Below the pieces are notes generated by a model, which was not told the origin of the DNA, searched no databases, and saw only the letters and a list, made by a program, of their open reading frames with translations. From Apilactobacillus kunkeei (GTDB taxonomy: Bacteria > Bacillota > Bacilli > Lactobacillales > Lactobacillaceae): a stretch of 64,000 nucleotides of DNA. Below are positions 34,911-43,445 of the stretch, piece after piece. The stretch lies in contig NZ_VBSE01000035.1 of the NCBI RefSeq assembly GCF_005930975.1, positions 1 through 64,000 on the forward strand, in the 5' to 3' direction. The translations under genes were made by a program, and so were the position numbers. Position 1 is the stretch's first letter. Every line of letters starts with the position of its first letter.

Positions 34911-36083
34911 ATGGACGCTATCGAATTGGGTAAAGACAAAGCCCAACAATTAAATAAATTCATCGAACTAGCTACACAGTGCGTCGATGATAATAAACGC
35001 GACGACGCCATTTCTTTGCTAAGTTCTGCTATATCTCAATATCCAGCAGGCGTTATGACTACTGAAGAAATCGAGGGGAAAATCCCAAGTCGTTCTGAAA
35101 TTTTAACAAAACTAGGAATTATTTTCACAGAATCCGGAGCAACATTAGACCCTACCGGAGTCCATCTATTTCAACAAGCAATCTTATACGACTGTAAATA
35201 CGTTGCTGCCAATTATTACTTAGGTAAAATCCTAATGAATAACGAAAACATCGCCGAAGCCAACGAACTAATGGAACGTGCTCTTCGCAATAGTATTGAA
35301 GGTGATCGTTTTTATGGGCCAGCTCAAAAGGCAATTGAAGAAATGACAGATTTAACCGATAGTAAAGACCCCATCTTTGCTACTGACTACCTAATCGGTC
35401 AATCGATGTCACACGCTATAATTGATAGTCCAATCGGAACATTTAAAAAGATGAGTTTTGATAAGATTGAAAACAAATATGATGCAAATGTACAAATGTT
35501 TCCAACTGATGCTACTACCGAAAAGTTAAATAATATTCGAGAATTTAATTCTAATCATGGCTTTGAACAATCTAGTTTTGAAGAATTCTTACCGGCCCAC
35601 CTACCATTGTTTGAAGAGCATAATCAACTTTCCTTAATGCTAGGTCAAGGATATACATTAGTCGATATGGGGGCTGAAATCTATGATGTTTGTGGTCTAA
35701 ATATTGAACCCCAATTAACGTTTACATTCTACAAACTGATTAATAATGAAACCAATTGTTACTCATATCTTTTATTAGCAGGTAAGAGCCCATTAGAATT
35801 AAAAGACCGTCAATTAAGCAAAGATGAAAACTTTGAATATGACACCCACATTTTTGACGTTTACAAGAACAAAATTTTCTTTGATTCTGATAACATGATT
35901 AAATTCACCCTTACATTGGCAAAGGATTACTTCAATGATGATATTACATTAGATAATATCGCCAACAAGTTCATCAACGGTGTAAAAGATGAAACCTTTA
36001 ACCAACTGCTAGAAATCCATGATGACTTCAGCATCAATGATTCACGTGTAAGAATCATCATCGATACTAATATAAAAGCATAA
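34911..36083 (+). CDS. Uncharacterised cytosolic protein with TPR-like helices
   Basis: A 390-residue soluble protein. Residues about 10-150 look like paired helices of the TPR type (DDAISLLSSAISQYP, YVAANYYLGKILMNNENIAEANELMERAL). The C-terminal half is a mixed alpha/beta domain that is not recognised (with HLPLFEEHNQLSLMLGQGY). There is no signal or membrane segment. It has its own ribosome site (AGGAG) and is flanked by a shared terminator. Possibly a scaffold or regulatory protein; no function can be assigned. Confidence 0.65.
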   Translation: MDAIELGKDKAQQLNKFIELATQCVDDNKRDDAISLLSSAISQYPAGVMTTEEIEGKIPSRSEILTKLGIIFTESGATLDPTGVHLFQQAILYDCKYVAANYYLGKILMNNENIAEANELMERALRNSIEGDRFYGPAQKAIEEMTDLTDSKDPIFATDYLIGQSMSHAIIDSPIGTFKKMSFDKIENKYDANVQMFPTDATTEKLNNIREFNSNHGFEQSSFEEFLPAHLPLFEEHNQLSLMLGQGYTLVDMGAEIYDVCGLNIEPQLTFTFYKLINNETNCYSYLLLAGKSPLELKDRQLSKDENFEYDTHIFDVYKNKIFFDSDNMIKFTLTLAKDYFNDDITLDNIANKFINGVKDETFNQLLEIHDDFSINDSRVRIIIDTNIKA

Positions 36084-36084
36084 T

Positions 36085-36117
36085 AAAAAAGCTGCCAAAT
36101 TAATGGCAGCTTTTTTA
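36085..36117. terminator. Bidirectional terminator
   Basis: AAAAAGCTGCCA pairs with TGGCAGCTTTTT across AATTAA. It separates the converging TPR-like and pnuC genes. Confidence 0.92.
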
Positions 36118-36124
36118 GTGATTA

Positions 36125-36877
36125 TTAAGCATTAGATTCCACTTTTTCAGCGTATGCTTGTTCTTCCTTCATTAAACGTTTCTTTTCACGTTCGTTGAAC
36201 CATGGTGAAACAGTGAAAGCTAAGATATCGTTAGCAACATAAATTGCAGAGTTAACAAACATTGCAAGAGTTGCTGATCCTTCTCTGAAAGTGATAAACC
36301 ATAGAACTACTTGGGCTAGTCCTGAAGCTAACCACCAGAAGTATTGGTTGTTGTAGCGTAGGAAACAGATAATTCCAGCTGTTAAGCAAACTGCAAAACT
36401 AAAGGCGTCATAAAATGGACGTGGTTCATTAGTAAGTGCTTTAATTGCAAAACCAGAAATTAAGTAAACAGCGAGAGTGAAGATAATTGAAATTGCCCAA
36501 CTCTTAGCAGTGAACTTTCTGATTTTTGAAACCATGTTAACATTCCAGTCAGTACTTAATAGCACTGGAATATCAAGGGTAATAACGTATGCCAATTGTT
36601 CCCCGATACTTAAGTAGTTCTTTGCTGAGAAACCAACAATAATAAAACAAATTGCTGATAAAATTCCCAGCACCCCGTTAACTGACTTAGCAGCATTAAT
36701 TGCGAGAACACATAGTACCCCTAAAGTAGTACCAATGAAAGTTAAAATTGAAAGCCATGTAATTGGTGCGTTCACCAATGTCATAACTTGAGCACCTAAA
36801 CTAAAGAAGAATAAGTAGTAATTTTGTTGTGGCCAACCCTTTAGTTGGTGGGCCAAAAATTTAAAATAAGCTGACAC
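36125..36877 (-). CDS. pnuC: Nicotinamide riboside transporter, PnuC family
   Basis: A 250-residue membrane protein with about seven helices that takes up nicotinamide riboside for NAD synthesis. The WYQ/WxxxNxxN-type helix near the C-terminus (WFITFREGSATLAMFVNSAI) and the NQYFWWLASGLAQVV segment match PnuC. The start is GTG with AGGGG nine bases upstream. The upstream region has palindromes that may bind a regulator. Confidence 0.88.
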   Translation of the reverse strand: MSAYFKFLAHQLKGWPQQNYYLFFFSLGAQVMTLVNAPITWLSILTFIGTTLGVLCVLAINAAKSVNGVLGILSAICFIIVGFSAKNYLSIGEQLAYVITLDIPVLLSTDWNVNMVSKIRKFTAKSWAISIIFTLAVYLISGFAIKALTNEPRPFYDAFSFAVCLTAGIICFLRYNNQYFWWLASGLAQVVLWFITFREGSATLAMFVNSAIYVANDILAFTVSPWFNEREKKRLMKEEQAYAEKVESNA

Positions 36878-36917
36878 AATGAAAAACCCCTATCTCTATA
36901 TTTGGAACCTAAAATAT

Positions 36918-36965
36918 GTATGCATACAATATATAGTGTTCTTTCTTAAAAACAACACTATATAT
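36918..36965. repeat. Palindromes upstream of pnuC
   Basis: GTATGCATAC (36918-36927) is a perfect palindrome. Next to it ATATATAGTGTT (36929-36940) and AACACTATATAT (36954-36965) form a perfect 12-bp inverted repeat with a 13-base spacer, about 50-90 bp before the pnuC start. There is no T-run, so an operator or leader hairpin is likelier than a terminator. I could not match it to a known NiaR, NrtR or NAD+-II riboswitch pattern. Confidence 0.6.
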
Positions 36966-37077
36966 ACTACCATGCTCAATATTTTTTGCAAGGGTCTAAC
37001 AATTAGAGACAGGGGTAAAATCGCCGAAGTTACGGTAATAATTAAATATTAAATTTTTTGTTTTTAACTATTTGCAA

Positions 37078-37431
37078 TTATTTTTCGTCGATTACGACAG
37101 AACCAGCTAAAATGCTAACAAACATAAACACAATAATTCCAATCGTAGAATCGTCAAAAAACTTTATTGACAGAAACGCTGAAATTAAAAGTACTAACAG
37201 AAATAGAATTGATTCTAACAATTGATTACATGATTTCTTTTCAACGTGGAAAAGAAAATAAATAAGTTTGTTGGACCTGTTAAACAAGACTACCAAGAAA
37301 TATCCTAATAGTAATAACAATCCAGTTAGCACCCAGTTAAATTTAAGCATTTCCGATACTAGAACTACAATGGATAGTGGCACCCATAAAACCAATAGTT
37401 CAGCAATAAGAAATCTAAAGTCAATATGCAT
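37078..37431 (-). CDS. Small membrane protein, uncharacterised
   Basis: A 117-residue protein with four predicted helices and short charged loops, ending in a DEK tail. No family was recognised. The ribosome site is weak (GGAG about 13 bases upstream). It faces the fumarase gene divergently and has no obvious partner. Confidence 0.6.
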   Translation of the reverse strand: MHIDFRFLIAELLVLWVPLSIVVLVSEMLKFNWVLTGLLLLLGYFLVVLFNRSNKLIYFLFHVEKKSCNQLLESILFLLVLLISAFLSIKFFDDSTIGIIVFMFVSILAGSVVIDEK

Positions 37432-37551
37432 AATATATTGCCACTCCTACATAATATGTATATTATATTGTATCATTTGGATAGAGTTTTCGGTAGTAAG
37501 AGACGGATAAAATGGCTATAATTATCGTATATTCTAATAAAAGGACTTGAT

Positions 37552-38922
37552 ATGATGGATTTTCGCATTGAACACGATTCATTAGGTGAGGTCAAAGTTC
37601 CAAAAGACGCTTTATTTGGCCCACAAACACAACGTAGTCTACATAATTTTAATATAGGTCGCACCATGCCAATGGAAGTCATCTATGCACTATTAAAGAT
37701 TAAAAAGGCCGTCGCTTTTGTTAATCACAAAAACAAAACACTAGATGATGAAAAATATATCGCCATTGATGAAGCAATCAACAAACTAATCGATGGTGAC
37801 TATAAAGATGCCTTTCCCCTTCACGTTTATCAAACAGGTAGTGGAACTCAAACCAACATGAACGTCAACGAAGTAATTGCCAATCTTGCCAATAAGTTGT
37901 ATCCAACTGCCAATGTTCATCCAAATGATCACGTTAATCAATCACAAAGTTCCAATGATACTTTCCCTACTGCCATGATGATGGCAGCATATCAAGCAAC
38001 TAATAATGTCATTAAAACCGTTAAAAATTTAATCGTATCTTTCGATAATAAACAAAACGAATTTGCATCAATTATTAAAATTGGACGTACCCATTTACAA
38101 GACGCTACCCCTATCACTGTGGGACAAGAAATCAGTGGATGGAAATCAACACTAGAACATGACGTCATCACGCTAAATACCATTAAGCAGTCACTTCTAG
38201 AGTTACCAATTGGTGGAACTGCAGTTGGAACCGGTCTAAACACTAAAATCGGATTCGATCAAGATGTTGTCGATACCATTAATCATAACGAAAACACTGA
38301 TTATAAGGTAGCAGCAAACAAATTCCATGGATTGGCTAATCATTCAGAAATCACTTCAGTTCATGGTATTTTTAAAACATTAGCATCTGATTTAATCAAA
38401 ATTGGAAACGATATCCGTTTTCTTTCATCCGGACCACGAGCTGGATACAACGAACTAGCAATTCCTAGCAACGAACCTGGATCATCAATCATGCCTGGTA
38501 AGGTTAACCCCACTCAAATCGAAGCACTTACCATGGTGTCAGCAAAGGTCTTTGGCAACGACGCCACTATCACATTCGCTAACAGCCAAGGAAACTTCGA
38601 AATGAATGTTTACAAACCAATTATCATCGACAGCTTTCTAGAAAGCACCGAATTACTTAATGAATCAATTCAATCATTCAAAGAAAAGCTAGTTGATGGT
38701 TTAACCGTTAACGTCGATCGCATCAATGAACTACTGAACAATTCATTAATGCTGGTAACTGCTCTAAGCCCTCATATTGGATATGAAAAAAGTGCTAAAA
38801 TTGCTCAGTGGGCCGAACAAAATAACACAACACTAAAACAAGCAGCTAATCATTTTGAAATTAAAGAAGCAGATTTTGAAAAGTGGGTCAACGTTGATGA
38901 GATGACTCATCCTCATAAATAG
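37552..38922 (+). CDS. fumC: Class II fumarate hydratase
   Basis: Interconverts fumarate and L-malate in the cytosol without an iron-sulfur cluster. The 456-residue length is normal for this homotetrameric family. Active-site blocks are TGSGTQTNMN (95-104), SQSSNDTFPTA (131-141), GRTHLQDATP (178-187) and the signature GSSIMPGKVNP (310-320). No other citrate-cycle gene is nearby. In heterofermentative lactic acid bacteria such a lone fumarase feeds the malate/fumarate/succinate branch; that role is inferred. AAAGGA precedes the ATG. Confidence 0.96.
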   Translation: MMDFRIEHDSLGEVKVPKDALFGPQTQRSLHNFNIGRTMPMEVIYALLKIKKAVAFVNHKNKTLDDEKYIAIDEAINKLIDGDYKDAFPLHVYQTGSGTQTNMNVNEVIANLANKLYPTANVHPNDHVNQSQSSNDTFPTAMMMAAYQATNNVIKTVKNLIVSFDNKQNEFASIIKIGRTHLQDATPITVGQEISGWKSTLEHDVITLNTIKQSLLELPIGGTAVGTGLNTKIGFDQDVVDTINHNENTDYKVAANKFHGLANHSEITSVHGIFKTLASDLIKIGNDIRFLSSGPRAGYNELAIPSNEPGSSIMPGKVNPTQIEALTMVSAKVFGNDATITFANSQGNFEMNVYKPIIIDSFLESTELLNESIQSFKEKLVDGLTVNVDRINELLNNSLMLVTALSPHIGYEKSAKIAQWAEQNNTTLKQAANHFEIKEADFEKWVNVDEMTHPHK

Positions 38923-38934
38923 TTTTATATACAC

Positions 38935-38969
38935 AAAAAGCAATGTCTCGTTAAGACATTGCTTTTTTT
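38935..38969. terminator. Bidirectional terminator after fumC
   Basis: AAAAAGCAATGTCT pairs with AGACATTGCTTTTT over a 5-base loop, also serving the converging CPBP gene. Confidence 0.92.
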
Positions 38970-39672
38970 AGTGATAATAATAATAACCAACAATCGATAT
39001 CGTCACTGAATTTAAGACCATATGCATGATAATAGTTGACTTAACATTTCTGGTCTGATTATATAACCAAGCCATCCAAAAACCATACTGGGCAAAAAAA
39101 ACGAACGAATATAGGTTATGGTATCTCATATGAAACAGTCCATAAAAAACTGCTGAAAAAATCTCACCTAGCCATCTCCATTTGTCGGGAAATGCTACGT
39201 CTAAAAAATACGCTCTAAAAACAAGTTCTTCTACAATTGGTGATAGAAAAACGAAACCAATAATCAATAATGTAAGCGACCAATTGTTATCATACAAATC
39301 TTTAGAAAAATGAATTGCTTCAATACTAAATCGATTTTGGAAAAAAATAGAAAACATGAATATATATGCTTGAGCAGTTAAAAATGCCATTACCGTTGCA
39401 AAAGCTGTTAATTGATAGTCTTTTAAAGACAATATCTTAAATAAATTCCCGTTACTATACCTTCTATATGCATAAACCGCAAAGTTAAACATTACGATAT
39501 AGGCACCAAAAAATTCAACTGTTAACGACCAATTACGGAAGTTTGAAATATTGGAATTAATATATTGGACAGGAATAAACTGAATTGAACTAGCAACCAT
39601 GCAGATAAGGCACAATCCAATGAATCCACGTTTTAAAAGATGGTCTGATCTCCAAGTATCACTATCACGCAC
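38968..39672 (-). CDS. CPBP family intramembrane metalloprotease, copy 1
   Basis: A 234-residue protein with about six or seven helices of the CAAX protease and bacteriocin-processing (Abi) family. It has the EExxxR motif as EELVFRAYF and the downstream His in FYGLFHMRYHN, both ligand-bearing positions. In lactobacilli such proteins are often immunity or peptide-processing factors, but no bacteriocin gene is visible here. The start is GTG behind AAGGATGGACG. A second CPBP gene follows upstream on the same strand. Confidence 0.85.
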   Translation of the reverse strand: MRDSDTWRSDHLLKRGFIGLCLICMVASSIQFIPVQYINSNISNFRNWSLTVEFFGAYIVMFNFAVYAYRRYSNGNLFKILSLKDYQLTAFATVMAFLTAQAYIFMFSIFFQNRFSIEAIHFSKDLYDNNWSLTLLIIGFVFLSPIVEELVFRAYFLDVAFPDKWRWLGEIFSAVFYGLFHMRYHNLYSFVFFAQYGFWMAWLYNQTRNVKSTIIMHMVLNSVTISIVGYYYYH

Positions 39673-39763
39673 CGTCCATCCTTCTTTCTAGATGTTATCA
39701 ATAAAAACATTTTTTGTACTTTTATATAACACTCAAGCTGTATTTTATCATTGAACGGTGCTA

Positions 39764-40558
39764 TTAATTCTTAAGTTTTGGTAAAATTTTATTCTCGGAT
39801 GGCTTATGATTAATGATTGTCAACGCCACAACCGTATATATAAGCACCTGTACAGACAGGCCAATCCATTGAAAGGATTGTACACTTGTATAATTGGTTG
39901 TAGGCATCCCATTAAATAGAGTAACTAGAAAATCATAGATAAAATGAAGTGCCATTGGCACAATAATAGTTCCACTCTTGATATACACAGCACCTAGTAA
40001 CATTCCCAGTGCAGCTGCATTAATCACCTGAAGCGATGTAAATCCAAATGATTGACTAGTAAGGTTAATGTAATGGAATGCACCGAAGATTAACGCAGAA
40101 ATAATTAATCCAGACGATACTCTTAATGTACTAGTTGATTTTTTAGTCATAAGTCTTAATACAAATGCTAAAATAATTCCTCTAAACATTAGTTCTTCAG
40201 GCAATGCAGCAATCGCTCCAATATCTAACGCTAGCCAAAAGTTTTTCTTTGTAATAGATACCATCACAATGGTAAAACAGATGACTAAAAATACTAGCCA
40301 TCCCACTTTATTTTCACTTGGCTTAAAGAATATCTTCTGCTTAATAATCCAATAATTCAAAAGACAAATAACCAAAATAGATACAATTTTGTAGATATTT
40401 AAATATACATAGAAATGATCTACTATATTGAACGACATTAAACTAAAAATAATTTTATAAATATGAGGCATTATAAAATCATCAATTAACAATTCTGAAA
40501 CAAGGATGACTGGAATTAATATCCATTTCCAATTATCTTTAATCTTTTGGTTTAACAT
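39764..40558 (-). CDS. CPBP family intramembrane metalloprotease, copy 2
   Basis: A 264-residue, about eight-helix protein with PEELMFRGI and FGAFHYIN, the two catalytic motifs of CPBP proteases, and a further conserved IYDFLV near the C-terminus (HFIYD). It lies just upstream of copy 1 in the same direction, about 90 bp apart. It may process a peptide or act in immunity; target unknown. Confidence 0.85.
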   Translation of the reverse strand: MLNQKIKDNWKWILIPVILVSELLIDDFIMPHIYKIIFSLMSFNIVDHFYVYLNIYKIVSILVICLLNYWIIKQKIFFKPSENKVGWLVFLVICFTIVMVSITKKNFWLALDIGAIAALPEELMFRGIILAFVLRLMTKKSTSTLRVSSGLIISALIFGAFHYINLTSQSFGFTSLQVINAAALGMLLGAVYIKSGTIIVPMALHFIYDFLVTLFNGMPTTNYTSVQSFQWIGLSVQVLIYTVVALTIINHKPSENKILPKLKN

Positions 40559-40618
40559 TTCATCACATCCATTAAATTAATTATAGATCAATTTTATCAT
40601 ACAAAGTTATATCAAAAT

Positions 40619-40648
40619 AAAAAGCAGCCGATAATGGCTACTTTTTTA
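40619..40648 (-). terminator. Terminator of the ABC/LytTR operon
   Basis: AAAAAGCAGCC and GGCTACTTTTTT pair around GATAAT with one imperfect position. It overlaps the DUF3021 stop. Confidence 0.7.
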
Positions 40649-41059
40649 TTTATTTTTTTGTTTCTTACGGTTCATGATTTCGTTATTAATTTCTTTTGTT
40701 GAACGGTGGAAAATGACCATACTAATGGTACAAGTAATTGCATAGATTAATATAAATTCAATAGTAAACACAGAAAAAACATATGGATTCCAAAAATCCA
40801 AATCTGGGGTAATTAAACGATTTAAGGCAATAATAATTATATAAGTTAAAATGCCATGAATAGCTAATTGAAAAACAAAGCCAATCTTTTCACTCTTAAA
40901 CACAATACTTACCAATCCGATTAATCCACTAGCTAATAGAAATACCATTCTATCATATATTCCATACGATCTACTATATAATCCAGTGACAACATATATT
41001 AATGATCCAAACATCATTCCAAAAAAGAAACGCTTAAGCAGATTCCAAAACAAGTTCAT
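40646..41059 (-). CDS. DUF3021-like four-helix membrane protein
   Basis: A 137-residue membrane protein with four helices, starting MNLFWNLLKRFFFGMMFGS and ending in a Lys/Asn-rich cytosolic tail. DUF3021 proteins are almost always encoded next to a LytTR regulator and probably hold it at the membrane or inhibit it. Here it follows the LytTR gene by six bases and closes the ABC operon. Confidence 0.8.
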   Translation of the reverse strand: MNLFWNLLKRFFFGMMFGSLIYVVTGLYSRSYGIYDRMVFLLASGLIGLVSIVFKSEKIGFVFQLAIHGILTYIIIIALNRLITPDLDFWNPYVFSVFTIEFILIYAITCTISMVIFHRSTKEINNEIMNRKKQKNK

Positions 41060-41065
41060 AGCTGT

Positions 41066-41521
41066 TCACATCCTTAGACTCTTCTTCAACCCAGGTAAAT
41101 ACTTCCGACTAGCATGTAACTTTAGGTCGTTAGATAAAAACAAGGTCATATTCCCCGAAAACGCAGTTTCCATATAATTTAAATGATCAATATTTATAAT
41201 CGCTGACTTACTAATTTGAACAAAGTGATGTTTTTTAAGTTTTTCATACATCTCTTTTAATGTTCCTGTCGTTACAAAGCGTTCCGAAGTGGTGTAGATA
41301 TTCAGTTCATTTTCAAAAATTTCAATTCCCACGATATCATCAACAGAAATAATTTGAACACGATCGTTAGTATTAATTGGAATATAATTATCATTCTGAA
41401 TTGATACATTCTGCAACATTGATAGTAGTTCAATAACTTCAGGGGTTAATTCTTTTGCACTAACTAACACATTTATTTCGTCATCATCTAATTGACCATC
41501 CTGCTTAAAATCAACTTTCAT
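41066..41521 (-). CDS. LytTR-domain transcription regulator
   Basis: A 151-residue DNA-binding protein. An N-terminal part of about 50 residues (with LTPEVIELLSMLQNVSIQ) precedes the LytTR domain, which contains DRVQIISVDDIVGIEIFENELNIYT, FVTTGTLKEMYEKL and FVQISKSAIINIDHL. It has no receiver domain. It probably controls the ABC transporter operon in which it sits, together with the membrane protein encoded next. An excellent ribosome site (AAAAAGGAGG) precedes the ATG. Confidence 0.92.
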   Translation of the reverse strand: MKVDFKQDGQLDDDEINVLVSAKELTPEVIELLSMLQNVSIQNDNYIPINTNDRVQIISVDDIVGIEIFENELNIYTTSERFVTTGTLKEMYEKLKKHHFVQISKSAIINIDHLNYMETAFSGNMTLFLSNDLKLHASRKYLPGLKKSLRM

Positions 41522-41550
41522 CTACCTCCCCACCTCCTTTTTACATCATA

Positions 41551-42414
41551 TCATAACTGTTTTGTCTTTTTTGATAATCCAGTAAGTAGTACAAAAACAA
41601 CAAGGAACATTCCAATAAATAGTCCACATACTAGTATACTTCCCATCGGATTTGCTAATCCATTAATTTTAAGTCCCATTGTGGCTTTAAAATTTTCTAA
41701 AACTTGACCATTCACATCATGAAAGCTTTCTTTTAACTGCGATTTCATCAGAATATTTCTTAACATGGATGCATCGTATAAAGCAGGAGTGAACTTTAAA
41801 AGTTTGCTAGCACCACTTGAAAGCAATCCAAGCGGCATATAAACACCCGCAAAGAACCCAGCAGAACTTGAAATAATCGCATTTAAAGATGGCAATACAG
41901 ATTCTTTTTTAACAAACATCAATATAATCATGTTAAAAAGTGTCCATACTACACTTCCAATTATCATGGCTCCAATTAACTGCCCAAATATCGATAAGTC
42001 AAAATGAATTTGATCAAGTAACATAAACAAACCAGTTAAAATGATGTAAACGATAATTTGCATCATTAATCCAATTATCGCTGCACTGATGATATAGCTC
42101 ATGTCAATAATTGATTTACTAGCATTGGACATCATCAAATCATTCATACGTTTACTTTCAATATCATAAATTCTTTGATGAAGTGCATCACCTGTAGTTG
42201 TAATTGCAGTAATTGCAATTGTACCACCCATCAACCAATAATCTAATAGTTGTATACCACTATCGATATTGTTCCATTCCCTTTGAATATTTGTCTTTAA
42301 GAAAAGGAGATATAAAGCAACCGCGATTAGTGATCCCATAAGCGAAAATAAAATTCTTTTTCTATCGCCAAAATATAATTTGAAATTACGCTTAATTAGA
42401 CTTAATAGTATCAT
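41551..42414 (-). CDS. ABC-2 type permease
   Basis: A membrane component of about 287 residues with six helices, forming an exporter with the ATPase encoded upstream. The N-terminal SLIKRNFKLYFGDRKRILFS and the central FMLLDQIHF/GAMIIGSVVW region follow the ABC-2 layout. The ATG shares one base with the ATPase stop codon (TGATG), so translation is coupled; a GTG three bases earlier is also possible. The cargo could be a lipid, drug or peptide. Confidence 0.88.
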   Translation of the reverse strand: MILLSLIKRNFKLYFGDRKRILFSLMGSLIAVALYLLFLKTNIQREWNNIDSGIQLLDYWLMGGTIAITAITTTGDALHQRIYDIESKRMNDLMMSNASKSIIDMSYIISAAIIGLMMQIIVYIILTGLFMLLDQIHFDLSIFGQLIGAMIIGSVVWTLFNMIILMFVKKESVLPSLNAIISSSAGFFAGVYMPLGLLSSGASKLLKFTPALYDASMLRNILMKSQLKESFHDVNGQVLENFKATMGLKINGLANPMGSILVCGLFIGMFLVVFVLLTGLSKKTKQL

Positions 42415-43295
42415 CACTTAATCTCCCTTCCAGTTAAAGTGATAAAAATATCATCCATTGATCCGTGAATATATTCAAAATCATCAATGTTATTTTGAAA
42501 TTCTTGAATAATCTTGGTTACTTCTTGATATGAATTAATATTTAAAATAACCTTATTATCATTTAATATTGTTCCGTCATACTTAGATAAGCTATCTATA
42601 GTAGCTAAATCATTTGTGTATATCGTTAATTTATTTTGCGCATACATTCCTTTTAAATTATCAACAGTATCAGATGCAACAATTTTGCCCTTTTCCAATA
42701 CATATACCCAATCAGATTGATTAGCTTCCTCCAAATAATGAGTAGTCAATATGATTGTTAGTCCCATTTTATGCCTAAATTCGTTTAGAACTTCCCAAAT
42801 CTTATTCCTTGTTTGGATATCCAAACCTGTTGATGGTTCATCTAAAAATAATAGTTTCGGTTTACTTAGCAATGCACGGGCAATGTCAACCCGTCGTCTT
42901 TGCCCGCCAGATAAGTCGCCATATTTCTGTTTTTGGATGCTCTTGATTTCTAACTTATCCAATAAATCTTTTTGAAAATTTTCATCATATTTTTTGTAAA
43001 GTCTACCAGCTATTTTTAAGTTATCCTCCACAGTTAAAAACTTATCCAAAACACTATTTTGGAATACCACACCAAGTGAATCATTATAACCTTTATCACC
43101 TGGTGTAATGCCATTCAAAATAATACTTCCTGCATCTGGTTTTAATAAACCAATCATCATGTTAATAGTTGTCGACTTTCCTGCCCCATTGTGACCTAAA
43201 AAGGAAACTAATTGGCCTTCATTAATTTTTAAATCAATGTGATCCACTGCTATTTTATTTTTAAATCGTTTTGTTAATCCATTTACTTCTAACAT
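42414..43295 (-). CDS. ABC transporter ATPase
   Basis: A 293-residue nucleotide-binding protein driving export. It has Walker A GHNGAGKST, Q-loop region GVVFQNS, signature LSGGQRRR, Walker B LLFLDEPSTGLD and the switch His in TTHYLEE. The ATG at 43295 is chosen because AGGAGG lies eight bases upstream; a longer in-frame reading exists but has no ribosome site. It is the first gene of the ABC-permease-LytTR-DUF3021 operon. Confidence 0.95.
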   Translation of the reverse strand: MLEVNGLTKRFKNKIAVDHIDLKINEGQLVSFLGHNGAGKSTTINMMIGLLKPDAGSIILNGITPGDKGYNDSLGVVFQNSVLDKFLTVEDNLKIAGRLYKKYDENFQKDLLDKLEIKSIQKQKYGDLSGGQRRRVDIARALLSKPKLLFLDEPSTGLDIQTRNKIWEVLNEFRHKMGLTIILTTHYLEEANQSDWVYVLEKGKIVASDTVDNLKGMYAQNKLTIYTNDLATIDSLSKYDGTILNDNKVILNINSYQEVTKIIQEFQNNIDDFEYIHGSMDDIFITLTGREIK

Positions 43296-43404
43296 TTTAT
43301 AACCTCCTAATCGATATGATAATCTTAAGTCAATTCGACAAATTAATAACAAAATTTCATATAAGTGGTATTTTTTGCTAGCTAAACGGTAATAATCACA
43401 ATAT

Positions 43405-43438
43405 AAAAACCACAAGCCCATTGGACCTGTGGTTTTTA
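43405..43438 (-). terminator. Terminator of GT-C copy 2
   Basis: AAAAACCACAAG and CCTGTGGTTTTT pair with one bulged position, flanked by A and T runs. Confidence 0.8.
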
Positions 43439-43445
43439 TCGTTTA

